DNA from: Porcipelethomonas sp964621265
GTDB lineage: Bacteria > Bacillota > Clostridia > Oscillospirales > Ruminococcaceae
Reading direction: 5' to 3'
Length of the DNA: 64,000 nt
NCBI GenBank assembly: GCA_964621265.1
Contig: CAZULQ010000001.1
Location: 1-64,000, forward strand
Shown here: positions 48,651 through 57,155 of the stretch, piece by piece
Position numbering within the stretch: position 1 is the first letter of the stretch
How the letters are laid out: every line of letters begins with the position of its first letter
Notes under the pieces: model-generated
The model's input: the letters and a program-made list of their open reading frames with translations, nothing else
Database searches by the model: none
Told to the model about the DNA's origin: nothing
Made by a program: the position numbers and the translations under genes

Positions 48651-51182
48651 TTATTCTGATTTGTTCATTCTTCTTTCAGCCCACTGCTGACGGCTCATTA
48701 AAACCTTTCTCGGCTTTGCACCCTCATAAGGTCCGACAACGCCCATGTTTTCAAGCTCGTCAATAATCCTTGCGGCTCTTGCATAGCCAAGCTTGAGCTT
48801 ACGCTGAAGTGACGATGTTGAAGCCTGTCCCATCTCAATGACAATGTCAATTGCTCTTTCGATAAGTGCTTCATCGCTGTCACCTGTAAGGTCAACGGCC
48901 GCATCAATCTTCTCGCCCTTTTCAGCAGGCATACTCTGTTCAACAGCCTCAATAATGTCTGTGTTATATTCAGAGTCAGACTGGCTCTTGATATATTCAA
49001 CAATTGTCTCAACTTCCTTTGTGGAACAGAAACAGCCCTGTACTCTAAGCGGCTTCTGCATACCGTTAGGATAGTAGAGCATATCGCCGTAGCCTAAAAG
49101 CTTTTCAGCACCCTGAGTGTCAAGAATAGTTCTCGAGTCAACCTGTGACTGTACAGAAAGCGCAATACGGCTCGGGATATTTGCCTTGATAAGACCTGTG
49201 ATAACGTCAGTTGTAGGACGCTGGGTTGCGATGATAAGGTGCATACCAGCCGCTCTCGCCATCTGTGCCAGACGGCAGACAGAATCCTCAACTTCCTTTG
49301 AAGCCGCCATCATAAGGTCTGAAAATTCATCGATTGCAATTACAATCTGTGGGAGCTTTTCAAGCTTTTTCTTTTCAGCAAGCTCGTTATAGCCGCCAAG
49401 GTCACGGACGTTGTTGTCCGCAAAAAGCTTGTATCTTCTGAGCATTTCCTGCACACCCCAGTTAAGCGCACCTGCCGCCTGACGAGGGTCAGTCACAACA
49501 GGAATGAGGAGGTGCGGAATGCCGTTATAAGTCGTAAATTCAACCATCTTAGGGTCGATAAGAATAAGCTTTACTTCATCAGGATTTGCTCTGTAAAGGA
49601 GCGACATGATAATCGAGTTTGTGCATACGGACTTACCCGAACCCGTCGTACCCGCAATAATCATATGAGGCATTTTTGCAATATCGCCGACTATGATGTT
49701 GCCCGCAATATCCTTGCCGACCGAGAATGCAAGCTTGCTTTTGGCATCCTTGAATTCACGGCTTTCGATAACCTCACGGATTGAAACCGTGTCCTGATTT
49801 GTATTCGGAATCTCGATACCGATTGCCGCCTTGCCGGGAATAGGCGCTTCGATACGAACGCCTGCCGCCGCAAGATTGAGCGCAATATCGTCTGAAAGAT
49901 TTGTGATTTTTGAAACCTTAACGCCTGCCGCAGGCTGTATTTCATAGCGTGTAACTCTCGGTCCACGCTGAATTGCAACAATCTTTGCCGCAACACCAAA
50001 GCTTTTGAGCGTTGCGATAAGTGTATCTGCCTTTTCTTTGAGCTCAGCCGCCGCCGCAGGGTCGTTTGCCTTTGAAACGCCACGGCTTAAAAGGTCAATT
50101 GTCGGGAGCATGTATTTTTTTGCCTTGACAGGCGTAATATCACTCTTATCAGGTGCAGACATGGCAAGCTTTTCTGATTTTTCAGCAAAGCTTTCTGGAC
50201 CTGTCTGCTTTTCGCCGCCGACTACTGCCTTTTCCACAAGCGCATCAAGCTCACTTATCGGAGCTGTATTTTCATGGCTTTCAGAATTTTTCTTCTTTTC
50301 AGAAGCCTTCGGCTCTGGCTGTGGCACATAGTCAGCAATCGGAATATCAATTTCAGAATCGGGGTATTCCTCCGGCTCAGACGGTTCAAATTCGGGAACA
50401 ACTATTTCATCATCAACAGGAATGTCCATTGCAAAATCCTCAGGTACAACATCTGTTTCCTTTTCAGAATTTGCAAGTTGAATTGCTTCCTGCTCCTCGT
50501 CATACTCCCAGTCTTCATACGCTGTCAGCACTCTGTTTTCTTCTCTTATATTCTTCATTGAACGGAACATTCTCACAATCGGCTTGTAGAAAAGTCCGAA
50601 GAACTGGAAAAGCGTAAGGTTTGATAAGAGCATAAGGAAGATAAAAAGCAGTATGCAGACAATAATCTTAGCGCCGACATCGCCGAATATTTTCATAAGC
50701 GGCCACGCAATCAGCGCACTTAAAAGTCCGCCGCCCTCAAGCTCAAGTCCCGAATTATAAAGGAACTTGCACTTTTCAAAAAAAGTATCTCCCTGAGCGC
50801 TTCCAACAAACATTATCTGCACAACAGAGCTGCTTAAAAACGTAAGTCCAACGCCCCACATCGCTCTGCCCGCAACGGTCTGCTGTGAACGCTCCATACT
50901 GATAAGCAGTGCCGTATAAATCAGTATTACAGGCACTAAGAATATCGCAACGCCGAAAAGTCCTCTTAAAAAATTATGTATGAACATCCAGCCGCTGCTT
51001 CCCTCGATAACGGTAAAAAGAAAAATGAGTATACCGCTTGCGAAAAGTATAACAGACCAGAACTGGTTGACAGGCGTTTTCTGCGACTGTGCTGCAGCTG
51101 CTGTCTTTTTAGGTTCAGACGTTTTTTTAGCGGCAGTTGATTTTCTGCTGCTCTTTGTGCCTTTCTTTTTACTTTCCGCCAC
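48651..51182 (-). CDS. ftsK: DNA translocase FtsK/SpoIIIE
   Basis: An 843-residue DNA pump. A basic Lys/Ala-rich N-terminus, four transmembrane helices (about 38-200), an acidic linker, then the RecA-like motor with GTTGSGKSVCTNSI near residue 520 and IDEFSDLM (Walker B), and a gamma winged-helix domain (SSLQRKLKLGYARAARIIDELE) that reads orientation sequences. It moves DNA at the septum and probably into the forespore. Start is a GTG at 51182 (AGAGG upstream). The neighbours tepA and a ylzJ-like gene are the same as around Bacillus spoIIIE, with uppP inserted. Confidence 0.94.
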   Translation of the reverse strand: MAESKKKGTKSSRKSTAAKKTSEPKKTAAAAQSQKTPVNQFWSVILFASGILIFLFTVIEGSSGWMFIHNFLRGLFGVAIFLVPVILIYTALLISMERSQQTVAGRAMWGVGLTFLSSSVVQIMFVGSAQGDTFFEKCKFLYNSGLELEGGGLLSALIAWPLMKIFGDVGAKIIVCILLFIFLMLLSNLTLFQFFGLFYKPIVRMFRSMKNIREENRVLTAYEDWEYDEEQEAIQLANSEKETDVVPEDFAMDIPVDDEIVVPEFEPSEPEEYPDSEIDIPIADYVPQPEPKASEKKKNSESHENTAPISELDALVEKAVVGGEKQTGPESFAEKSEKLAMSAPDKSDITPVKAKKYMLPTIDLLSRGVSKANDPAAAAELKEKADTLIATLKSFGVAAKIVAIQRGPRVTRYEIQPAAGVKVSKITNLSDDIALNLAAAGVRIEAPIPGKAAIGIEIPNTNQDTVSIREVIESREFKDAKSKLAFSVGKDIAGNIIVGDIAKMPHMIIAGTTGSGKSVCTNSIIMSLLYRANPDEVKLILIDPKMVEFTTYNGIPHLLIPVVTDPRQAAGALNWGVQEMLRRYKLFADNNVRDLGGYNELAEKKKLEKLPQIVIAIDEFSDLMMAASKEVEDSVCRLAQMARAAGMHLIIATQRPTTDVITGLIKANIPSRIALSVQSQVDSRTILDTQGAEKLLGYGDMLYYPNGMQKPLRVQGCFCSTKEVETIVEYIKSQSDSEYNTDIIEAVEQSMPAEKGEKIDAAVDLTGDSDEALIERAIDIVIEMGQASTSSLQRKLKLGYARAARIIDELENMGVVGPYEGAKPRKVLMSRQQWAERRMNKSE

Positions 51183-51204
51183 GTTTCATTTTCCTCTCTT
51201 TATC

Positions 51205-52080
51205 TTATTTTCTGATGTAATCCACAATGTTCATGTCTACACAGTGTTCAAAAATACCGATACCTGTTACAAGAATACCAAGAATAAGTGTATAAATTGC
51301 AAATACCTTGAACTTGTCTGATGTAACAAGCCAGTTTACCATCTTGATTGCGCATATTCCGACTACGGCCGAAACAACAAAGCCTACTGCAAAGTTTACA
51401 AAATCAATATCCATCGCCTTCTGCTCAACAGCGTCTTTTACCTGTAAAAGACATCCGCCCAGGATTGCAGGAATACCTAAAATGAATGAGTATTCAACAG
51501 CAGTTGTTCTCTCAAAGCCGCAGAAAAGTCCGCTTGAAATTGTTGAGCCTGAACGTGATACGCCAGGGAGAAGTGCGACGCCCTGGAACGCACCGACCGT
51601 TACGGCGTTCTTGACAGTTATATCCCCGAACTTCTTGTTACCCTTGACGCATCTGTCTGAAATAAAGAGTATTGCAGAAGTGTAAAGGAAGCAAAGTCCC
51701 TCGATTATAATATCATTGTCCTCTGAAATACCTTCGAGGTAATCCTTGAATATGTAGAAAGGAACAAGCAGTAAAAGCGAAATTATCATCATGATTATCG
51801 CACGTCTCTGTGAATTCATTTCCTTCCACTTGAACTTGCCTGTGAAAACATCCTTTATAAGTGAAAACATTTCAACTATAAGTCCGCAGATTGTCTTTCG
51901 GAATGCGATGAAAACCGCTACAAGTGTACCTAAATGAAGTATTGCTGAGAAAAGAAGAGCGCCTTCTCCGTTGTTGCCTGTGAAATGCTGATAGAGCGAT
52001 AAATGCCCCGAGCTTGAAACAGGCAGAAATTCAGTAAGTCCCTGAATTATTCCCTGAAATAGTGCTTCCAATAATGACAT
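51205..52080 (-). CDS. uppP: Undecaprenyl-diphosphatase UppP/BacA
   Basis: A 291-residue integral membrane phosphatase that recycles undecaprenyl pyrophosphate for cell-wall synthesis and gives bacitracin tolerance. The active-site motifs are GLTEFLPVSSSGHL near residue 14 and LLPGVSRSGSTI near 172; about eight hydrophobic helices are present. GGAGAT precedes the ATG. It sits between the ylzJ-like gene and ftsK. Confidence 0.94.
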   Translation of the reverse strand: MSLLEALFQGIIQGLTEFLPVSSSGHLSLYQHFTGNNGEGALLFSAILHLGTLVAVFIAFRKTICGLIVEMFSLIKDVFTGKFKWKEMNSQRRAIIMMIISLLLLVPFYIFKDYLEGISEDNDIIIEGLCFLYTSAILFISDRCVKGNKKFGDITVKNAVTVGAFQGVALLPGVSRSGSTISSGLFCGFERTTAVEYSFILGIPAILGGCLLQVKDAVEQKAMDIDFVNFAVGFVVSAVVGICAIKMVNWLVTSDKFKVFAIYTLILGILVTGIGIFEHCVDMNIVDYIRK

Positions 52081-52095
52081 AGTTATCTCCGTTCC

Positions 52096-52149
52096 GCCGT
52101 ATTTTACGGCTGTTTTATATTTATGTATGCGGAGTTTTACTTCCGCATA
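52096..52149 (-). terminator. Two hairpins between the ylzJ-like gene and uppP
   Basis: TATGCGGA (52126-52133) and TCCGCATA (52142-52149) form an 8-bp stem that overlaps the stop codon of the ylzJ-like gene. A second hairpin, GCCGT (52096-52100) and ACGGC (52106-52110), lies just before the uppP ribosome site. No close T tract follows the first stem, so partial attenuation rather than full termination is likely. Confidence 0.5.
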
Positions 52150-52280
52150 ACAGCTTTCCTGTAAAACATATCAGTTTTAAGATGAAAATATGGGTCAGTC
52201 GAAAACTTTGCGCTGTACTGCGCCTTTTCGTCCTTTTTATAAAAAATATGCTCAGGACTTATGATTGTATGAATAATCAC
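52137..52280 (-). CDS. ylzJ: YlzJ-like small protein
   Basis: A 47-residue reading frame, starting at a GTG (52278-52280) that overlaps the tepA stop as GTGA, with GGAGG 8 bp upstream, and ending with TAA at 52137-52139. The protein begins MIIHTIISPEHIF and matches the short YlzJ-like family (M-I-hydrophobic-T-...-P-E-x-(V/I)-F). In Bacillus, ylzJ lies between tepA (ymfB) and spoIIIE, and here the gene is again between tepA and ftsK. Function of YlzJ is unknown. Overlap, ribosome site and synteny make it a real gene although it is very short. Confidence 0.8.
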   Translation of the reverse strand: MIIHTIISPEHIFYKKDEKAQYSAKFSTDPYFHLKTDMFYRKAVMRK

Positions 52281-53035
52281 TTTTCGTCCTCCTCTTTTTT
52301 ATCGTCGGGGTATTTCTCCTCCGAGTTTTCAATAAGCTCATATAGACACTCGATAGCGTCGCTCAGGCCACCGAGGCTGTCAATAAGTCCGATTTCAACC
52401 GCCTTTTCACCGTCAACGACAGTTCCGACGTCCATGACAAGCTCACCCGTCTGCATCATAAGCTTACGGAACTCGTCCTCGCTGATACTGCTGTTTGAGG
52501 TTACGAAATTTACAATCCTGTCCTGCATTTTATCAAAATAGGAAAGCGTCTGGGGTACTCCCAGAACAAGCCCGTTCATTCTGACAGGATGAATAGTCAT
52601 CGTTGCAGACGGAACAATGAACGATTTGTCTGCACTCACAGCAAGCGGCACACCGATAGAATGTCCGCCACCGACAACAAGTGAAACAGTCGGAGTTTTC
52701 ATGCCTGCGATAAGCTCGGCAATTGCAAGCCCCGCTTCAACATCTCCGCCGACGGTATTGAGGATAATCACAAGTCCCTCAATAGTCCTGTCCTGTTCAA
52801 TCGCAACAAGCGACGGCATTATATGTTCGTATTTAGTCGTCTTGTTCTGAGACGGCAGAACATAATGCCCCTCAACCTGACCTATAATCGTAAGGCAATG
52901 GATTAGGTGCTTTGCGTTATGGGAGACAGTCCCGCCCATTTTTTCAATAAGTTCGGCTCTGTCAAGCTCCTCGTCTGTGTCAGAGTCGTCGTCCTCGTTA
53001 TTCTTTTCGTTTTCATCAAAATCCTGTGTATTCAT
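52277..53035 (-). CDS. tepA: ClpP-class serine protease TepA
   Basis: A 252-residue cytoplasmic protease of the ClpP/TepA family. An acidic N-terminus of about 30 residues precedes the fold. The catalytic serine lies in VGGGHSIGVPLA (the usual GxASS-like site reads GGGHSIG) and the histidine in ATMTIHPVRMNG; ILNTVGGDVEAGLAIAE is the oligomer/oxyanion strand. In Bacillus, TepA is linked to preprotein export and degradation of spore proteins. It heads the run towards uppP and ftsK and has its own consensus promoter. Confidence 0.87.
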   Translation of the reverse strand: MNTQDFDENEKNNEDDDSDTDEELDRAELIEKMGGTVSHNAKHLIHCLTIIGQVEGHYVLPSQNKTTKYEHIMPSLVAIEQDRTIEGLVIILNTVGGDVEAGLAIAELIAGMKTPTVSLVVGGGHSIGVPLAVSADKSFIVPSATMTIHPVRMNGLVLGVPQTLSYFDKMQDRIVNFVTSNSSISEDEFRKLMMQTGELVMDVGTVVDGEKAVEIGLIDSLGGLSDAIECLYELIENSEEKYPDDKKEEDEK

Positions 53036-53102
53036 GTAAAATTCCCTTTCTTTAAGATATTATTAATATTATCTCTAAAAGCGAATTTATACACTTATTT
53101 TT

Positions 53103-53131
53103 ATTATACTCAATTTCGCATTTAATGTCAA
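53103..53131 (-). promoter_or_regulatory. Consensus promoter of the tepA-ylzJ-uppP-ftsK run
   Basis: On the minus strand, TTGACA (53126-53131), a 17-bp spacer and TATAAT (53103-53108). The leader is about 60 nt and ends with AGAAAGGGA before the tepA ATG. Confidence 0.92.
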
Positions 53132-53155
53132 ATGTGTTTTTATATAAAAAAGAAT

Positions 53156-53177
53156 AACCGCAGAAAAATCTGCGGTT
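53156..53177 (-). terminator. Terminator of the dockerin gene
   Basis: AACCGCAGA (53156-53164) and TCTGCGGTT (53169-53177) form a perfect 9-bp stem with a 4-nt loop; on the minus strand ATTCTTTTTTATAT follows. It is 4 bp beyond the stop codon. Confidence 0.92.
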
Positions 53178-53181
53178 CTGG

Positions 53182-54321
53182 CTATCCCATCATAACCCTT
53201 GCAATTTCGATTACATCGTAAAGATTAACCTGTTCGTCGCTGTTATAATCAGCAACTATAAATTCATCGTCTGTAAAGCTTCGCATATTCATGATATACC
53301 TTGCAATCTCGATTGCGTCATATAGATTTACCTTTCCGTCACATGTTACATCGCCCTTCTGCGCATCTGTAATCGGAATCAGAACATCTGAGAAATTCAC
53401 AGTACACGAAGGGTAATCATCGTAATAGGTCGGGAAGTTTATGTCGTCAAGGTCATGCATATATGCTTCAAAAGTATGTGACTCCCCTGATGCGGACACC
53501 TTCGTAACTGTATATATAAGTTCAGACTCTATATCTATATTTCTCATAGTTTCATCAGAAATCAGAAACAAATCATAATCAGAGGTATCGTTTGTCACAT
53601 CAACAAGATACCATCTGTCATAAAGCTCGATTGCATTCCAGCCGTGAATATAACCCGTTACAGAAACAGCGTCAATTCCTACTGCGTTGCAAAGCATTGT
53701 GTACGCTTTGGTGTAACCTGCGCAAACTGTTTCGCCAAGAAGAAAAGTTGAGGCAATCGACTGGTCATATTCCCCTTCTTTATAGGTTACATTTTCAAGC
53801 AATTCATCACGCAGATACTTAACCTTATCATAATCCGTAGCACACTTCATTGCGCCATCTATGTAAATCTGTGCCTCTGACATTATGTCAGAAAGCGCAG
53901 TCTGTCTTGCTTCTCCGTCAGTATATTCCGCATAAATTCCAAAGCTCACGCCTCTTGTTGACGAAATCTTGAACGATGAACTTATCCAGAAAAATTCAGG
54001 CTGGTCATAATAAAACAGCCACGCTATTTCAAGTGCACGTTCATAATCAATCAGGTCGGAATATTTTGCATAAGGTGCGTTCAGATAATCTTCAGTACTA
54101 TTCTGAACAGTCCGACAGCATTCATACAGTCTGTCATAGAATATTCTCTCAGCATCTGTTTCAAGAACATTGTATATATAATCACTTGAAAAATCATATT
54201 CCTCTGCTGCTGATACGACTATTGAATTTACATCACGGCACACATAACTGTTACCCGAAATCATGCTGAATACTGACAAAACAGTCATCGAAGCGGCAGC
54301 AATTTTCCTCTTTAAATTCAT
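53182..54321 (-). CDS. Secreted transglutaminase-like protein with C-terminal type I dockerin
   Basis: A 379-residue exported protein. A signal peptide (cleavage likely after VVSA, about residue 37) precedes a transglutaminase/cysteine-protease-fold domain with the catalytic triad Cys in GETVCAGYTKAY, His in GYIHGWNAIE and Asp in WYLVDVTND. Residues about 320-379 are a dockerin with two calcium loops, DVTCDGKVNLYD and DYNSDEQVNLYD, each followed by an IEIAR helix. A dockerin docks its owner onto a cohesin scaffold, so this protein is probably part of a cellulosome-like complex. The ATG at 54321 has AAAGGAG 7 bp upstream. Substrate unknown: peptide hydrolysis, cross-linking or a non-catalytic role are all possible. 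Confidence 0.88.
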   Translation of the reverse strand: MNLKRKIAAASMTVLSVFSMISGNSYVCRDVNSIVVSAAEEYDFSSDYIYNVLETDAERIFYDRLYECCRTVQNSTEDYLNAPYAKYSDLIDYERALEIAWLFYYDQPEFFWISSSFKISSTRGVSFGIYAEYTDGEARQTALSDIMSEAQIYIDGAMKCATDYDKVKYLRDELLENVTYKEGEYDQSIASTFLLGETVCAGYTKAYTMLCNAVGIDAVSVTGYIHGWNAIELYDRWYLVDVTNDTSDYDLFLISDETMRNIDIESELIYTVTKVSASGESHTFEAYMHDLDDINFPTYYDDYPSCTVNFSDVLIPITDAQKGDVTCDGKVNLYDAIEIARYIMNMRSFTDDEFIVADYNSDEQVNLYDVIEIARVMMG

Positions 54322-54344
54322 GAATACAGCTCCTTTCTGCAAAA

Positions 54345-54373
54345 ATCCCCGACTGCAAAATGCAATCGGGGAT
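54345..54373 (-). terminator. Terminator of rplJL
   Basis: ATCCCCGA plus TGCA (54345-54357) pair with TGCA plus TCGGGGAT (54361-54373) around a single mismatch; TTTTTG follows on the minus strand. It separates rplL from the dockerin gene. Confidence 0.9.
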
Positions 54374-54398
54374 ATAGAATAATCGCTTAAGTATTAAA

Positions 54399-54767
54399 TT
54401 ACTTGAGTTCGATTGTAGCGCCAGCTTCTTCGAGCTTAGCCTTGAGTTCTTCAGCTTCTGCCTTAGCAACGCCTTCCTTAAGTGTCTTAGGAGCAGCTTC
54501 AACAGCTTCCTTAGCTTCCTTAAGTCCGAGACCGCAAACATCCTTAACAGCCTTGATAACAGCCATCTTTGCATCACCGAATGAAGCAAGAACAACGTCA
54601 AATTCTGTCTTTTCTTCTGCAGCAGCAGCGCCGCCAGCAGCAGGAGCAGCAGCTACAGCAGCTGTTACGCCAAATTCTTCCTGAATAGCCTCTACGAGTT
54701 CAGCAAGTTCCATTACTGAGAGAGCCTTGATATCTTCAATAAACTTTAATGTCTTTTCTGAAGCCAT
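54399..54767 (-). CDS. rplL: 50S ribosomal protein L7/L12
   Basis: A 122-residue stalk protein: N-terminal dimer domain (KTLKFIEDIKALSVMELAELVEAI), Ala-rich hinge (about 36-50) and C-terminal domain with KTEFDVVLASFGDAKMAVIKAV and GLGLKEAKEAVE. It binds L10 and recruits translation factors. Perfect ribosome site AAGGAG. Follows rplJ by 62 bp; rplK and rplA are not adjacent here. Confidence 0.97.
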   Translation of the reverse strand: MASEKTLKFIEDIKALSVMELAELVEAIQEEFGVTAAVAAAPAAGGAAAAEEKTEFDVVLASFGDAKMAVIKAVKDVCGLGLKEAKEAVEAAPKTLKEGVAKAEAEELKAKLEEAGATIELK

Positions 54768-54829
54768 GATAAATAATCTCCTTTAAATTAAAATATAGTT
54801 TCTGACATAGATAAATGTCACAGTTAAAA

Positions 54830-55339
54830 TTATGCTGCGTCGTCTGTCTTGCTGTCTGCAACAGCCTTGAGAATTGCAGCGAGACCCTGGATAGGACCCT
54901 GGAGTGAACCAACGAGCTGTGCGAGCAGAACGTCCTTTGAAGGAATCTTTGAAAGAGCAATAACACCCTTTTCGTCGTAAACCTGACCTTCAACCATACC
55001 GGCCTTGAGATTGAACTTACCTTCAGTCTCTGAAGCGAATTTACCTAAGATTCTTGCTGGAGCTGTCTGGTCGTCGTTTGAAACAGCAATAGCAGTTGTT
55101 CCCTCGAGAACGTTGTCAAGACCTTCAATACCTGCGTTCTTAAGAGCGAAACGGAGCATTGTGTTCTTTTCAACTGAGTACTGAACGTTTGCTTCACGGA
55201 GTTCACGTCTGAGCTTAGTATCTTCTTCAACAGTGATACCCTTATAGTCAACGAGAACAACAGAAACAGCATTCTTGAGAACCTCTGTGAGCTGTTCAAC
55301 CTTAGCCTTCTTAGTTTCTAAAACCTTAGCGCTTGGCAT
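54830..55339 (-). CDS. rplJ: 50S ribosomal protein L10
   Basis: A 169-residue L10, stalk base protein that carries L7/L12 dimers. VLVDYKGITVEEDTKLRRELR and the C-terminal helical QLVGSLQGPIQGLAAILKAV are typical. GGAGGTGA precedes the ATG. The gene is preceded by an L10-type leader and attenuator (55393-55500) and a perfect promoter, so the stalk proteins control their own synthesis. Confidence 0.97.
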   Translation of the reverse strand: MPSAKVLETKKAKVEQLTEVLKNAVSVVLVDYKGITVEEDTKLRRELREANVQYSVEKNTMLRFALKNAGIEGLDNVLEGTTAIAVSNDDQTAPARILGKFASETEGKFNLKAGMVEGQVYDEKGVIALSKIPSKDVLLAQLVGSLQGPIQGLAAILKAVADSKTDDAA

Positions 55340-55392
55340 TATAATTTCACCTCCGATTAATTTATAACCGTATCAAAAGAATAATGCAAAAA

Positions 55393-55500
55393 TGCCCTTT
55401 TCTTTTGAGGAAAAGGGCACAAATAATCAAATTATCATGCACATTCCTCGGCTGGACTTACGAAGTTTCCTTCACCAGCTGTCTTTAGAATACGATTTGT
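55393..55500 (-). promoter_or_regulatory. L10 leader (ribosomal stalk autoregulatory RNA) with attenuator
   Basis: On the minus strand the leader contains AAAGACAGCTGGTG, a small GAAGGAAACTTC hairpin, then CCAGCCGAGG (CAGCTGG pairing with CCAGC), the arrangement of the L10 leader family in Firmicutes, where the L10(L12)4 complex binds a kink-turn. An intrinsic terminator follows: TGCCCTTTTC (55410-55419 complement) with GAAAAGGGCA (55393-55402 complement), then TTTTTG. Binding of excess L10-L12 presumably favours the terminator before rplJ. Confidence 0.85.
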
Positions 55501-55516
55501 TTTTTACAACTTTAAT

Positions 55517-55545
55517 ATTATAGCACAGTTTTTTATGCCTGTCAA
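55517..55545 (-). promoter_or_regulatory. Consensus promoter of rplJL
   Basis: On the minus strand, TTGACA (55540-55545), a 17-bp spacer and TATAAT (55517-55522). It lies 25 bp after the citrate synthase stop codon and yields a leader of about 170 nt before the rplJ ATG. Confidence 0.94.
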
Positions 55546-55570
55546 GCATTTTTTCAAAAAAATCCAAAAA

Positions 55571-56932
55571 TTATCTTTTTTCGATTTCCTTGTAATCCAA
55601 AGCTTCAACAAGACTCTTATATGCAGGTCTTATAATCTTGTCCACATTTATAAGCTCTTCAATTCTGTGAGCACTCCATCCAACAACTCTTGCCATAGCA
55701 AAAATAGGAGTGAAAAGCTCAAGCGGAATATCCAGCATACTGTAAACAAAGCCGCTGTAGAAGTCTACATTCGGGCTTACACCCTTATAGATTCTGCGTT
55801 TTTTAGCGATAATCTTCGGGGCAAGCTCCTCAACCATTGAGTAAAGCTTATAGTCGTCCATTCTCTGCTTTTCTTCAGCAAGCTCTGACACAAATCTCTT
55901 GAATATCTTGGCACGGGGGTCGGAAAGTGTATACACTGCGTGACCCATACCATAAATAAGTCCCTTTTTATCAAAAGCCTCTTTAGAAAGCAGTTTTTCA
56001 AGATAAGCTTCAACCTGTGCTTCATCTGTTGTGTCGGCAACATTTGCCTTAAGGTCGTTCATCATCTCAACAACCTTTATATTTGCGCCGCCGTGCTTAG
56101 GTCCTTTAAGGGACGAAAGCGCCGCCGCCATTACAGAATAAGTATCAGAACCGGAAGATGTGACAACATGGGTTGTAAAGGTTGAGTTATTACCGCCGCC
56201 GTGCTCCATGTGAAGCATAAGCGCAATATCAAGCACCTCAGCTTCAAGCGGTGAATACTTCATATCAGGACGAAGCATTCTTAAAATATTCTCTGCTGTT
56301 GAAAGATTCGGATCCGGACGGTGAATATACATGCTGTCGTCACATTCATAGTGATTGTAGGCATGATAGCCGTAGACCGCAAGCATAGGCATTTCGCTTA
56401 TAAGCATAAGACACTGACGCAGAACATTGTCAATTGATGTGTCAGATGCGTTATCGTCATATGATGCAAGAGTGAGAATACTTCTCATGAGAGTGTTCAT
56501 AATATCCTTGCTCGGAGCCTTCATGATAACATCACGGACAAAGTTTGTAGGCAGACATCTGAGTCTTCCGACAAATCCCGAAAATTCTTCAAGCTGCTGT
56601 TTGTCAGGAAGTTCACCGAAAAGAAGCAGATACGCCGCTTCTTCAAAGCCATAGCGTCTTGAACCGACAGCACCGTTTACAAGGTCATTTATATTATATC
56701 CTCTGTAAAGGAGGACGCCGTCAATCGGCTGCTTGTTTCCTTCGTCATCAACCCTGAACGATTCGATTGAAGAAATAGAAGTAAGACCCGCTAAAACTCC
56801 GTTACCGTTTTTGTCACGCAGTCCCCTTTTAACGTTATATTCCCCATAAAGCTCAGGATTTAAAGCAAAATTTTCACAGCAGTGCTTTGACTTGTCTGAT
56901 ATAAATGAATAAAAATCTCTGATTGTTCCCAT
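55571..56932 (-). CDS. gltA: Citrate synthase
   Basis: A 453-residue citrate synthase (oxaloacetate plus acetyl-CoA to citrate). Active-site residues are visible in LMLHMEHGGGNNSTF (His), GPKHGGAN (His) and YGMGHAVYTLSDPRA (His, Arg); the C-terminal arginine region is RRIYKGVSPNVDFYSGFVYSML, with the catalytic Asp in PNVDFYSG. It is of the long bacterial type with an N-terminal extension. The ATG at 56932 has AAGGAG 8 bp upstream. Its own consensus promoter is present. No aconitase or isocitrate dehydrogenase is adjacent. Confidence 0.94.
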   Translation of the reverse strand: MGTIRDFYSFISDKSKHCCENFALNPELYGEYNVKRGLRDKNGNGVLAGLTSISSIESFRVDDEGNKQPIDGVLLYRGYNINDLVNGAVGSRRYGFEEAAYLLLFGELPDKQQLEEFSGFVGRLRCLPTNFVRDVIMKAPSKDIMNTLMRSILTLASYDDNASDTSIDNVLRQCLMLISEMPMLAVYGYHAYNHYECDDSMYIHRPDPNLSTAENILRMLRPDMKYSPLEAEVLDIALMLHMEHGGGNNSTFTTHVVTSSGSDTYSVMAAALSSLKGPKHGGANIKVVEMMNDLKANVADTTDEAQVEAYLEKLLSKEAFDKKGLIYGMGHAVYTLSDPRAKIFKRFVSELAEEKQRMDDYKLYSMVEELAPKIIAKKRRIYKGVSPNVDFYSGFVYSMLDIPLELFTPIFAMARVVGWSAHRIEELINVDKIIRPAYKSLVEALDYKEIEKR

Positions 56933-56966
56933 TCTCACATCTCCTTTTTGTTAAATATTAACTCTA

Positions 56967-56995
56967 ATTATATCATATTTCACATAAAATGTCAA
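56967..56995 (-). promoter_or_regulatory. Consensus promoter of citrate synthase
   Basis: On the minus strand, TTGACA (56990-56995), a 17-bp spacer and TATAAT (56967-56972), 35 bp before the gltA ATG. Confidence 0.93.
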
Positions 56996-57155
56996 GCAAA
57001 CCTCCGTCATTTCATTCACTTTTCACCCACTCACCACCTTGGGCTTTTCTGAATATAATATAGCATAAATCAAATTTCAAATCTGATGTATTAATCATAA
57101 CAAAATTGTCAATCATAATTACATAGAAAACAAGCTTTGAGAATGGAGATAAATT

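Noticed and set aside
52182..52541. Plus-strand reading frame over tepA and the ylzJ-like gene
   Set aside because: No ribosome site and no family resemblance; it is the shadow of the well-supported minus-strand genes.
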